Positions 17,217-25,580 are shown, numbered from the stretch's first letter. The stretch: DNA of 31,913 nucleotides from JBIOJM01 sp044450785 (GCA_044450785.1 JBIOJM010000077.1:1-31913); one strand, 5' to 3'. Notes: generated by a model not told the origin, from the sequence alone. Numbers and translations: made by a program.

Positions 17217-17714
17217 TCAGGCAAAGTTGACGAACTGGAGCGGGTATTCCGGTCCATGCGCTTTGAGATGCGCGATCACCGTCTGCAAGTCGTCAATCTT
17301 CTTGCCGGTGACCCGCACCTTGTCGTCCATGATCTGGGCCTGGACCTTGAGCTTGAGCTGTTTGATGTCCTTGACCATCTTTCGCGCGTCGTCGGTCTCG
17401 ATGCCGGTGTGAAGGGTCAGGGTCTCGCGCACACTGTCGTGCGTGGCGTCCTCGATCTTTCCGCGCCGGAGTGCGCCGACGGGCACGTTTCGGCGAGCCA
17501 TCTTCTCCTTCATGATCTGGAGGACGGTATCGAGCTGCCCCTTGTGATCGGCAAGGATCATCAGAGCATTGTCCTTCTTGTTGAACTCGATCGATGCGCG
17601 CGTACCCTTGAAATCGAAGCGGACGGCGATCTCGTGCTGGGCCTGGACGACGGCGTTGTGCATCTCGGCGTGGTTGATTTCACTGACGACGTCGAAGGCA
17701 TGGTTGTCGGCCAT
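17217..17714 (-). CDS. yajQ: YajQ-family nucleotide-binding protein
   Basis: 165 aa, the usual length for the family. MADNHAFDVVSEINHAEMHN, FDFKGTRASIEFN, DHKGQLDTVLQIMKEKM and RVTGKKIDDLQTVIAHLK are hallmarks of YajQ, a protein of two ferredoxin-like folds; Xanthomonas members bind cyclic di-GMP and act with a transcription regulator. The start at 17714 gives the canonical N-terminus; the frame is open 42 nt further upstream but without family likeness. The ribosome site is weak (GGAAAC). It lies 128 nt upstream of the RdgC-like gene on the same strand, so co-transcription is possible. A role in cyclic di-GMP signalling here is inferred from family members only. Confidence 0.92.
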   Translation of the reverse strand: MADNHAFDVVSEINHAEMHNAVVQAQHEIAVRFDFKGTRASIEFNKKDNALMILADHKGQLDTVLQIMKEKMARRNVPVGALRRGKIEDATHDSVRETLTLHTGIETDDARKMVKDIKQLKLKVQAQIMDDKVRVTGKKIDDLQTVIAHLKAHGPEYPLQFVNFA

Positions 17715-17815
17715 GGGTGGAGTTTCCAAGTGCTGGCGAAAGTCTGGGTCGAACACGCGACGGTTTATTGTAACGTGGGGAGTCCGAAGATCGTTGTGGT
17801 CAACGGAAAAATGGA

Positions 17816-18086
17816 CTACACTTCACCCAGCTCTTCGCGCAGCCGGCGGAGCACGCGCGACTTTGCCACGCGCCCGGCGCCCGGGCTCATGCCGAGTTCG
17901 CGCGAGACCTCAATTCGGGGCCCGGCCCTCGACCGCGGTCAGCCAGAACGCCTGCCAGGCGCGCGGCTCGAATTCACTCCGAATCAGCGCGAGGACGCGA
18001 CGGAACAGACCACGATCGGCTTGCTCCTCGCCAGAGTCATCCGCGTCGGGCGGCGGAGTGGCCGGTAGCGCCGAGAGTCGGATCAT
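17816..18086 (-). pseudogene. Sigma-70 factor relic (frameshifted C-terminal part)
   Basis: The minus strand encodes a sigma region-4-like segment. RGLFRRVLALIRSEFEPRAW and QAFWLTAVEGRAP lead to a stop (TGA near 17910). One base out of frame, the sequence continues IEVSRELGMSPGAGRVAKSR and VLRRLREELGEV to a TAG at 17816. Together these form the helix-turn-helix end of a planctomycete-style sigma factor. Region 2 is missing upstream of about 18086, where the divergent kinase relic begins. It is a truncated and frameshifted remnant, not a working gene. It was probably once linked to the neighbouring receptor kinase, since such pairs are frequent in planctomycetes (family knowledge). Confidence 0.75.
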
Positions 18087-19326
18087 GGCTTCGCTTACGC
18101 CCTCGCCGGCCGGCTCCCGTCCTGATTTGCGGAACTGGTCGCGCACCTTGTTCCGCTCAGGGCACGAGTTCGCCCGCGTGGCCAGCCACATCGAAGGCTG
18201 CACGCTTTGTGAAGAAGCGCTGCGGCGACTCGATCAATTCGCCGACCCTCTGCTTTCGCAGTTGCGGCAGTTGAACATGACCGACGGTCTCCCTCTGGAG
18301 CAGGTGCCCCATCAATTGATCGCCGCGGTGCGATCCAGCTCGGTTCGAGGTGGCGTGGCCGCGTGGTCCGCTGTCGAGGAGGGTCGCCGCCGGTCGGGGA
18401 GATTCGAGCTGTTGGAGCGGCTCGGGGCCGGCTCGTTCGGCTACGTGTACCGAGCGCGTGACACCGAGCTGGGGATTTCGGGCTGGCCAAGCGCGAGGCC
18501 GAAGAAACCGCGGTGACGCAGGAGGGCGAGGTGCTGGGCACACCGGCCTACATGTCGCCGGAGCAGGCCAGGGGGGAATCCCACCAGGTCGATCCCCGCA
18601 CGGATATTTACAGTCTTGGAGTCATCCTCTACGAGCTCCTGACCCGGGAACGCCCATTCCGGGGCAATCGACGCATGCTGATCCACCAGGTCATTGTTGT
18701 CGGAACAGCTCGTGCAATCGACGGCCCTGGAGAGTGCGGCTCAACAGTCGGAGATGCTCGATATCGTCAATGCGCTCTATACTTCGCAGGTCGTTGAGCG
18801 GGTGCAGTCTCACGGGGTGGTCGTCACCCGTGACTACATGGCCAAGGCCGGGGCGATTCCACTGCCCGCGACATTCACGATCGAGTCGGGCGAGCGAATC
18901 GGGCAGCGGAGCAAGACCGGCATGCTGTTTCGCCTGTACAGCGACTCTCCGTTCCGTTCGCGCAAAGACGGCGGACCTCGAGATGACTTCGAGCGGTTCG
19001 CGCTCACGGACTTGAGGCAAAACCCCGATTCGCCGGTGTACCGTTTCGAGGCCTTTCATGGCCGTCCGTCTCTGCGGTATGCGACAGCGAGGCGGATGCA
19101 GGCCGATTGCATCGGCTGCCACAACAACGACACCAACAGTACGAAGAGAGACTGGAAAGTCGGGGATGTCGGAGGAGTCCTCGAGATCATCCGCCCGCTG
19201 GACCGGGACATCGCCCGGACGCGCGAGGGACTGCGGGGGACGTTCGTGCTCATCGCAGCGGTCTCCGGTGCCTTGCTGGCTACCTCGGGGCTGGTCCTCG
19301 TGGTGCCGTCCCGGTGGCTCAAATGA
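18085..19326 (+). pseudogene. Receptor Ser/Thr kinase with heme sensor, gutted
   Basis: Three pieces of one planctomycete-style receptor kinase. (1) 18085-18473: a zinc-finger-like leader (ASHIEGCTLCEEALRRLDQF), then the kinase start FELLERLGAGSFGYVYRARD with the glycine loop. (2) From 18474, in another frame, DFGLAKREAEETAV, GTPAYMSPEQARGE and DIYSLGVILYELL. The ATP-binding lysine, helix C and the HRD loop are deleted between the two pieces, at a run of G. (3) From about 18694, back in the first frame, LSEQLVQSTALESAAQQ leads into a DUF3365/Tll0287-like heme domain with CIGCH (c-type CXXCH) and a final membrane segment (TFVLIAAVSGALLATSGLVL). A second deletion removes the rest of the C-lobe and the first membrane span. 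The product cannot be an active kinase. A short heme-domain protein from TTG 18694 is conceivable but would lack its upstream anchor. Confidence 0.8.
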
Positions 19327-19794
19327 GCGTCGTACGATCCGTTTTCGGTTTTCAGTGAAAAGATCGGGCGGCGGAGCCTCCTCCGACGTGGAAAATGAGA
19401 GCGGAATGGCGCTAGCCACCGGTCTCCTCCCACGTGGAAAATGAGTTGGGATCACCGGCGGCTAGCGCCCTGCCGCTCACAACAGAGGCTCGCATCGAGG
19501 GCGGCGGAGCCTCCTCCGACGTGGAAAATGAGAGCGGAATGGCGCTAGCCACCGGTGTGTTGGGATCACCGGCGGCTAGCGCCCTGCCGCTCACAATAGA
19601 GGCTCGCTCGCATCGAGGCGCCTCTTTCCCAAAGATGCGCGCACCGCGCGGAGAGGACCTGTAACGCCCCGGCGTTAAGAGTAATATAGGGCCATCGTCT
19701 CGACCGTGGTTCGGGTCGGCGGCGGACGGAGTGTTGTGTTCTTGCCGGATTGATCTCATTTTTCAAGAGACGCATCGCGTCGGGGAGAATGACC
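19327..19794. other. Intergenic region between two relic genes
   Basis: 468 bp holding the 133-bp palindromic tandem repeat (19366-19598). The remaining part (19599-19794) shows no gene; it includes the leader of the next relic gene, with GGGGAGA at 19782-19788. Confidence 0.6.
19366..19598. repeat. 133-bp tandem repeat with GCTAGC palindromes
   Basis: A 58-bp block (19366-19423) is repeated exactly at 19499-19556, period 133. Each ends in a 25-nt arm containing GGCGCTAGCCACCGGT, which faces an inverted arm containing ACCGGCGGCTAGCGCC: 19399-19423 with 19454-19478, and 19532-19556 with 19568-19592. Arms differ at three positions. The two units differ mainly in loop size (30 versus 11 nt). 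They look like REP- or MITE-type palindromes that have duplicated in tandem. Chance peptides such as AASALPLT result. Confidence 0.85.
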
Positions 19795-21104
19795 ATGAAT
19801 CGCACCGACCGTCGTGAGTTCCTCGCGGACGTGGGCAAGGGCATGCTCGCCGCGAGCGTGGGGACGGGCCTCGCCCACGGTCTGGGCCTGGCTCCGGCAG
19901 CCATGGCGGAAAACGGGGCCGAACGCTTGACCTTCGGGCCGATGGAGCCACTGGTGGCCTTCATGCAGGAGACGCCCGCCGACCGACTCTTGCCGGCTGT
20001 CGTCGAACGAATCAAGAGCGGGACGGAGCTCCGCCAGCTCGTCGCGGCGGCCGCCCTGGCCAACGCCCGCACGTTCGGCGGGCAGGACTACGACGGGTAT
20101 CACGCGATGATGGCGCTCGCACCCGCCTTGCAAACGACCTGCAGTACATCGTGCAGGACCACGCCAACGTTCACCGGGTTGTCCTGGCCTGGCGTTCCTG
20201 GGCCCTTCTCGACCTGACGGGCAAGGAGCATGCCGTCACCTTGCTGCGGCAGTCCGTGCGCTTCTGCTGCGATGAGGAGGGGTCGATCCAGAAGAGGGGA
20301 GACGAGCCGTTGCGGTCCCTGCTCCCCCGCCTGCTCGAAAAGGCTGGCTCGGGCCGCCAATCCAACCGGGACAGTCAGCCGAACGACGCTTGGGTCGAAC
20401 GGCTGAGCCAGACGATCTATGCCTCGACTCCTGAGCAGGCCGCGGAGGCGGCCGCCCTCGCGCTGGCCGAAGGGATTTCGCCCGAAACGATCGGCGAGGC
20501 GATCTCGATGGCCGCCAACCAGCTCGTCCTGCACGACCCAGGCCGCCGCCGGGAAGACACCGCCGCAAAGCCCAAGGGAAGCGTGCACGGGGCGTCGGTG
20601 GGTGTCCACGCCTCCGATTCCGCGAACGCCTGGCGGAATATCGCCCGGGTCAGCAACCGTCGCAACACCCTCGCAAGCATGATCGTCGGGGCTTATCACA
20701 CGGCCGGTCAGTCGCGTGGCCTCAATCCCAACGCATACCCCTTCGCGGAGCACCGCGAGAAGATCCGGAGCGTGGCCGACGATGCCTTGCTCCCGGAGGC
20801 GGAGGCCGCCATCAAGGCGAGCGACCAGGCCCGCGCCTGTGCCTTGGTTCACCGATACGGAGAGCTCGGGCGCCAGGCCCGGCCCGTCTTCGACATGCTC
20901 CTCCGCTACGCCATCAGCGAGGACGGCGCCTTGCACGCCGAGAAGTACTACCGGACCGTGACGGAAGAGTTCGCGGCCACCCGCCCGGCTTTCCGCTGGC
21001 GCCACCTGGCGGCGCTGGCACGCGTCAGTGCCAGCGAGTACGGGCATCCTGCGCCGGGGATGGCCGAGGCGAGCAGACTGCTTGCCTCCTCCTCGAAAGC
21101 ATGA
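19795..21104 (+). pseudogene. Tat-exported protein, internal deletion and frameshift
   Basis: The ATG at 19795 has GGGGAGA 6 nt upstream and starts a twin-arginine-like signal (RTDRREFLADVGKGMLAASV, then an Ala/Gly-rich core). Frame 1 runs through LTFGPMEPLVAFMQETPADR and ARTFGGQDYDGYHAMMALAP to about 20130, then becomes nonsense and stops at 20217. The next frame continues from about 20132 with ANDLQYIVQDHANVHRVVLA, WRSWALLDLTGKEHAVTLLR, a GSVHGASVGVHASDSANAWR segment and TEEFAATRPAFRWRHLAALA to 21104. From memory of similar planctomycete proteins, roughly 100 residues are missing at the junction, so the lesion is probably a deletion plus frameshift. Function of the family is unknown to me; the conserved GxxHxxxxxVHxSD stretch could be catalytic (inference). 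Confidence 0.7.
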
Positions 21105-21145
21105 AGGATGAAGGATGAGTAAGACGGGTTGAATTCATCCTTTCG
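21101..21145. terminator. Possible bidirectional terminator, AAGGATGA/TCATCCTT
   Basis: Between the ends of the convergent Tat relic and carrier genes. Two tandem GAAGGATGA words (about 21103-21117) face TCATCCTTTC near 21137-21146, giving an 8-bp stem. No long T-run is present. The words match those at 12973-13002 and 15892-15906. Confidence 0.4.
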
Positions 21146-21164
21146 CCTTTCTTCATCACGTCAT

Positions 21165-22778
21165 TCAGACGAAACCTGAGAGGGCTGCCAGGAGCAACAC
21201 AGCACCTCCGATCATGAGTGGAACCGCCACGCGGCGGATCAGGTCGGAGGGTTGGGAGTCGGACAAGCGGGCCGAGATCAGGACTACCGCCGCGGCGGGG
21301 CTCATCGTGCGGCCGAAATGCGCGCCGATGGCCGTGAGCGCTCCCAGCTTGGCCGGGTCGATACCCATCGACCCGGCCGCGGGCACGAAGAACTCCATGA
21401 TCGCCACAGCCGGTGCAATGCCTGTCCCCGAAACGAACGCCAGGCACCAGGCCGAGCCGGTCGCGACGACCAGCGCGGCGGCCGGCCAGGGAATCATCGC
21501 CCGGATCAAGAGGCCGATCAGCCCGCTGAGTCGAATCCCTTCGGCGAAGGTCGAGGCCGCCACGATCAGCGAGATGACGTGAGTATACGCGTAGCCGGCC
21601 CCCTCGAAAAACGCTGAGGCCAACCCACCCGTTCTCTCGAGGCTGGTCAAGCCGGCGGCCACGACGCCGATCAACATGGCGGCCAAGATCCGGGCCGGCC
21701 CCACCAGGGAGCGAGTCAACGGGTTGGGACCGATGACGGCATCGAGGGAGAGCAGCAAGATTGGCAGAACGGGCACGAAGGCCTTGATCACGTTCACGCG
21801 CTGTTGCTCGGGACCTGCCGATTCCGCGGGCGGCGGATGGCCGGGTACCTGGTTGCCGGTGTGTCGTCGCTCGCGCCGGGCGGCCAGGAGCCAGAACGCG
21901 GTCAGAGCGGTGGCGGAGCTCAGCAGGTTGAGCCGTGCTGACTGCCCGATGACCTGGGAGCTGGAGAGCCCAGTCAGCTCGGCCAGCTTACGAATCTCGA
22001 CCGCTCCTTGATTGAACAGCTCGCCCCCCATCGATGAACCCAGGAGCAGGATTGCGCCGGCCGTTATCGGTCCGAGTCCGGCGGCGCGGAGCAGGGGGAT
22101 CAGCACCGGGCCGAGGACCGCGGCCGTCCCCGTCTGGCTGACGATCGTCGTATTGATCAGGTAACCTGCGAGAATTCCACCGGGGATCAGGAGCGCTCGG
22201 GCCTGTCGCAACGGCCGCATCAGGAGCTGAACGAGCTCCTGATCGCACTCGGTCAACCGCAGGACGAAGGCGAAGCCGATCGCCGCGCAGATCGGGACCA
22301 CGGTCGCCGGGTTGGCCATCTCGTAGGCAACCTTGACGACCATCGGCGAGAGCCCGCCCGCCGTCGCGAAGAGCGGTAAAGAGCCGAGCAGAAGGACGAG
22401 GCGGACGTCCATTCGCCGCGCGACTAGCACGATGACGAGGATCAGGTCGAGGATCGCGATCAGGGAATTGCCAGTCAGCCCCACACCAGGGCTCGGCCCG
22501 ACCGGGCCTGTTACTTGAGCCCCGAGAGCCTCTCGAGCGTCGAGCAATACCGCCACCGCGGCCAACCACAGGGGGATGAGTTTCCTCTCCTTTGAAGACT
22601 TTGTGATCGGTTGTGCCGGGACCACCGCCCTTCGCTGGGCAGGCCTTGTGACTGGTTGTGCCGGGACCACCCCCCCTGGCCCCCCCTTCACAAGGGGGGG
22701 TAAAGAGCGGCGCTCGCCGGGGTAATTACGCAACGAAACCGCGATGAACGCGGCACCGCCGCGAGACCAACTTTTCAT
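21165..22778 (-). CDS. DcuC-like C4-dicarboxylate carrier
   Basis: 537 aa from the ATG at 22778, with about a dozen hydrophobic spans. Recognisable stretches are LILVIVLVARRMDVRLVLLL, GYLINTTIVSQTGTAAVLGP, GSSMGGELFNQGAVEIRK, AFVSGTGIAPAVAIMEFF and GAHFGRTMSPAAAVVLIS, the arrangement of DcuC-type carriers that exchange or take up C4-dicarboxylates. It begins 14 nt after the dehydratase gene and is last in the operon. The first ~70 residues are odd: they are translated from a dispersed C7TT/AAG7 repeat and a duplicated 26-mer, giving PPLVKGGPGG and two VVPAQP words. An alternative origin is AAAGGAG at about 22584-22590 (complement), but only a non-standard ATC follows at the right distance. 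Carrier assignment is good; substrate is inferred. Confidence 0.8.
   Translation of the reverse strand: MKSWSRGGAAFIAVSLRNYPGERRSLPPLVKGGPGGVVPAQPVTRPAQRRAVVPAQPITKSSKERKLIPLWLAAVAVLLDAREALGAQVTGPVGPSPGVGLTGNSLIAILDLILVIVLVARRMDVRLVLLLGSLPLFATAGGLSPMVVKVAYEMANPATVVPICAAIGFAFVLRLTECDQELVQLLMRPLRQARALLIPGGILAGYLINTTIVSQTGTAAVLGPVLIPLLRAAGLGPITAGAILLLGSSMGGELFNQGAVEIRKLAELTGLSSSQVIGQSARLNLLSSATALTAFWLLAARRERRHTGNQVPGHPPPAESAGPEQQRVNVIKAFVPVLPILLLSLDAVIGPNPLTRSLVGPARILAAMLIGVVAAGLTSLERTGGLASAFFEGAGYAYTHVISLIVAASTFAEGIRLSGLIGLLIRAMIPWPAAALVVATGSAWCLAFVSGTGIAPAVAIMEFFVPAAGSMGIDPAKLGALTAIGAHFGRTMSPAAAVVLISARLSDSQPSDLIRRVAVPLMIGGAVLLLAALSGFV
22601..22671. repeat. Duplicated 26-mer inside carrier leader
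   Basis: TTGTGATCGGTTGTGCCGGG plus ACCACC at 22601-22626 is repeated at 22646-22671 with two changes (ATC to ACT). Together with the hairpin at 22680-22700 it forms a repeat patch in the 5' part of the carrier reading frame. Confidence 0.7.
22680..22700. repeat. C7TT/AAG7 hairpin, second copy
   Basis: CCCCCCCTT, CAC loop, AAGGGGGGG: the same 9-bp stem as at 118-138, with the same C-rich CCCCCCTGG word before it. Here it falls within the open frame of the carrier gene and is read as PPLVKGG. Confidence 0.75.
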
Positions 22779-22792
22779 CACCCCACCCTCAC

Positions 22793-23815
22793 TCAGTTGA
22801 TCCGGTACTTTGACGCGAGGGCCTGGAAGTACGGTTCGAGGTCGACATTTCCACCGCTCAGGATCACCCCGACCCGAAGGCCGTTCACTTCGAGCTTGCC
22901 CGTCAAGAACGGCGCGACCGCGACCGCGCTCGACGGCTCGATCACGATCTTGATTCGCTCCCAGACGAACCGCATCGCCTCGATGATCTCGACCTCGCTG
23001 ACAGTGACGATCCGGTCGACCTCGCACGAGATGACAGCGAAGGTTCGCTCTCCGATCGAGGTGGTGCGCAGGCCGTCAGCGATCGTGTTGGGGTCGTCGC
23101 AGTGCTGGATCGAGCCGGTTTCCAGCGAGCGCCGGGCGTCGTCTACATTGGCCGGCTCGACGGCGATCACCTGGGTCCGGGCAGATCGACCCTTGACCGC
23201 CAGCGCGGTCCCGGCGAGCAAGCCGCCGCCGCCGACGGGGCAGACGACCAGGTCGAACGGTCCTGCCTGGTCCGACAGCTCCCAGGCGGCGGTCCCCTGG
23301 CCGGCGATCACGTTCCAGTCGTTAAAGGGATGGACCAGCACGAACGCATGACGCTCGATCTCGGCGGCCACCGTCTCCTCGCGGGAAAGGTAGGTCGGTT
23401 CGCACGGAACAATGCGCGCGCCGTAGCCTTCCGTCGCGGCCCGCTTCACCGCCGGCGCATTGCGCGGCATCACCACCGTGACGGGGACGCCGAGCAGCCG
23501 CCCGGCCAGGGCGAGTGCCTGCGCATGGTTTCCCGAGGAATGGGTAATCACTCCGGCCCGCCGCTCCGCATCGTTCAATTGCAAGACCGCGTTCATTGCG
23601 CCGCGAAACTTGAACGCGCCGACTTTCTGGAAGTTTTCACACTTGAGGAAGACCGAGCCGCCGCACCGCGCATCGAGGGCTTTCGAAGTCATCACGGGTG
23701 TGCGGTGGACCCACGGCGTCAGCCGCTCGGACGCTCGACGGATATCGTCGACACCGATGGGAACCGAGGTGATGTCGGGGGCATTCGTTTTCATGATTGG
23801 TCTCATGGCGTTCAT
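22793..23815 (-). CDS. PLP-dependent threonine dehydratase / serine racemase type
   Basis: 340 aa, a fold-type II PLP enzyme. GAFKFRGA holds the Schiff-base lysine (K69), SSGNH (aa 93-97) is the substrate loop, GGGGLL (aa 195-200) cradles the cofactor phosphate, and SGGNVD near the C-terminus contacts the pyridine ring. There is no C-terminal ACT domain, so it resembles catabolic threonine dehydratases, serine racemases and threo-3-hydroxyaspartate dehydratases rather than biosynthetic IlvA. The ATG at 23815 overlaps the stop of the upstream exported protein (ATGA), with AAAGGGG 7 nt before it. Two further in-frame ATGs (23806, 23794) are possible. Next comes a dicarboxylate carrier, which makes a hydroxyaspartate-type substrate worth considering; that is inference. 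Exact substrate cannot be read from sequence. Confidence 0.85.
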   Translation of the reverse strand: MNAMRPIMKTNAPDITSVPIGVDDIRRASERLTPWVHRTPVMTSKALDARCGGSVFLKCENFQKVGAFKFRGAMNAVLQLNDAERRAGVITHSSGNHAQALALAGRLLGVPVTVVMPRNAPAVKRAATEGYGARIVPCEPTYLSREETVAAEIERHAFVLVHPFNDWNVIAGQGTAAWELSDQAGPFDLVVCPVGGGGLLAGTALAVKGRSARTQVIAVEPANVDDARRSLETGSIQHCDDPNTIADGLRTTSIGERTFAVISCEVDRIVTVSEVEIIEAMRFVWERIKIVIEPSSAVAVAPFLTGKLEVNGLRVGVILSGGNVDLEPYFQALASKYRIN

Positions 23816-25509
23816 CGGCCGGCCCCTTTCCCCGCCGGGGACGCCACCGGCGGCGCGGAGAGGCCGTAGCGATAGCGGACATAGTCCACCAGAAACTTCT
23901 GGTACATCGGCCCGCCGGGCCGGGCCCCGTACATCCGCCCGGTGGTCGTGCTCCAGCAGTGCATCCCGAACGCACCGATGTCCGTGCCCAGGTCTTTCCT
24001 GGCGTCGTGGACCTGCGAGAGGATCCAGGGATCCTCGGGCTTCGCGCGGAAGCCCAGGCGGACGTGCCCGGCGTCCAAGCACTGGATCAGCATGCCGAGC
24101 GGCTTGTGCGCCAGCACCGGCTCCGGCACCTCCGGGTCGAATCGGAGCTTCAAGGTCGCGCCGGAAAACGGCCGGTGCCGCCTGGTCCGCGTGTCGTTCT
24201 CGACGCCCGGGGTCCACATCCCGAGGCTGTGGCCAGCTTTATCGAGGAGGATAAAGTTCATCCAGAAGTTCCACGGGATCGAGTCGTCGGGAGCGATGAA
24301 GCTCGTCTCGATCTCCCAGGGGGGCGGGTAGTCGGCCAGGTTCAGAGACGAGCCGCCGGCCGCGCCGAAGCCGGTGCCGAGGCCCGGCCCGAGCAGCTCG
24401 AGCGTCAGGTAGCCCGGGTTGGAATGGGTGTTCATCAGGGTGCACTGCTCTTGCACCTGCCATTTCCCGAGGTAGCCGAGGATGTTGAACTCATCGGAGT
24501 ATTTCTCGAACGGCCGCGGCCCCGCGCCGAAGAAGACGCAGTAATCAACGTAATACTCGTAGGCGGGGTTGGGGGGCTCGGGCCGGGGAGCGGCCACGGG
24601 CACAAAGGTCTGACGGTAATGCTCGGGATCGCCCGGGCCCAGCATCAGCGGGTGCGGGCCCTTGAGCTGGGGAAGGTTCCGGCAGAGGACGTCGGGAATC
24701 CAGCGATCCGCGGAGATGATCGGGCCGATCTCCCAAACGCCGGTGATCTTGCCATACTCGGAACAGTCGATGGTCCGCATGTTCCAGCCGTGGGATGCGT
24801 CGAACTTGATGCCCACGGCAAGCTGCGTCGGGCTCAGGAGGACGCAGCGGAAAAAGAGCTGCGGGCTGGCCGGGCCGGCGTACTTGGCCCCGTCTCCGAT
24901 CCAGACGTAGGGGATGCGCCAGTCGCCCATGGCGGTATGTCCGAGGTCTCCGCGGCCCCAGACCAGGTACGTTTCCGGGTGGGGCTCGCTGGTGTACTGC
25001 GGCAGGCCGGCGCCGGCCTCGCCCGTGCAGCCGAGATGGACGACCAGGAGCTGCAGCTCCCGGGTCTTGGGAGGCCGCTTCGTCCGGTCACCCGGCCAGG
25101 TGGACGGGTCGGAGAACGTGACCGCGACGTTCAGCCCGATCGCCGAGTTGACCTGCGTCCTGGCCCCGACTCCCGCTGTCAGGTTGAAGCTCTGCACCAG
25201 CGATGTCTGGAACTCCCAGGGCAGGCGGTAGTCGCCGATCCGGATCGGCTTCTCGAGGATTCCCTTTACGTCCTTGCCCCGACCCGCCTCGTAGATCGTG
25301 GCCAGGCCCGGGTGCTCCTCGGTCGAAAACTCCTTGATGTTCTCCTTCGGCACGAACATCCACGGTGAGATAACCTTGCGCCGATCGTTGAAATGCTGGT
25401 CGAGGGCCGAGATGTCGGCCCCGGCGGCCGCCAGGCCGCAAGACCGTGAGCCGAAGGCCATGATGGCGAAAAGGAGCCATCTTCTCACGTGATGATGCGG
25501 GATTCTCAT
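23812..25509 (-). CDS. Exported protein with two related domains, unknown
   Basis: 565 aa, first gene of a three-gene operon. A signal peptide (RRWLLFAIMAFGSRSCGLAAAGA) is followed by a soluble protein rich in Trp, Tyr, Pro and Gly. Two stretches echo each other: YRLPWEFQTSLVQSF near aa 93 and YPPPWEIETSFIAPDD near aa 390. This suggests an internal duplication of a beta-sandwich, perhaps concanavalin-like as in carbohydrate-binding or hydrolase proteins (inference). Other notable words are HPETYLVWGRGD, GDWRIPYVWIGDGAK and DAGHVRLGFRAKPEDPW. No catalytic motif is certain. Its stop overlaps the dehydratase start by 4 nt, so an extracellular step feeding that enzyme and the carrier is plausible. 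The start at 25509 has only a poor ribosome site. Confidence 0.75.
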   Translation of the reverse strand: MRIPHHHVRRWLLFAIMAFGSRSCGLAAAGADISALDQHFNDRRKVISPWMFVPKENIKEFSTEEHPGLATIYEAGRGKDVKGILEKPIRIGDYRLPWEFQTSLVQSFNLTAGVGARTQVNSAIGLNVAVTFSDPSTWPGDRTKRPPKTRELQLLVVHLGCTGEAGAGLPQYTSEPHPETYLVWGRGDLGHTAMGDWRIPYVWIGDGAKYAGPASPQLFFRCVLLSPTQLAVGIKFDASHGWNMRTIDCSEYGKITGVWEIGPIISADRWIPDVLCRNLPQLKGPHPLMLGPGDPEHYRQTFVPVAAPRPEPPNPAYEYYVDYCVFFGAGPRPFEKYSDEFNILGYLGKWQVQEQCTLMNTHSNPGYLTLELLGPGLGTGFGAAGGSSLNLADYPPPWEIETSFIAPDDSIPWNFWMNFILLDKAGHSLGMWTPGVENDTRTRRHRPFSGATLKLRFDPEVPEPVLAHKPLGMLIQCLDAGHVRLGFRAKPEDPWILSQVHDARKDLGTDIGAFGMHCWSTTTGRMYGARPGGPMYQKFLVDYVRYRYGLSAPPVASPAGKGAGR

Positions 25510-25580
25510 ATGAGTGGTCTCATCTGCCTGGCCGCCTTAACTCTCGGAACTCGAACCGCGAGCGCCCTGTCGTCGAGAGC

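Noticed and set aside
17910..18203. A 97-aa minus-strand gene as an intact protein
   Set aside because: Only its C-terminal part looks like a sigma factor and it ends at a frameshift; its N-terminal third is antisense to the kinase leader.
23797..25368. Long plus-strand open frame (523 aa) opposite the exported-protein gene
   Set aside because: It is the antisense shadow of a gene with signal peptide and operon context. Its translation is rich in Arg, Val, Asp and His with no motif, typical of high-GC antisense frames.
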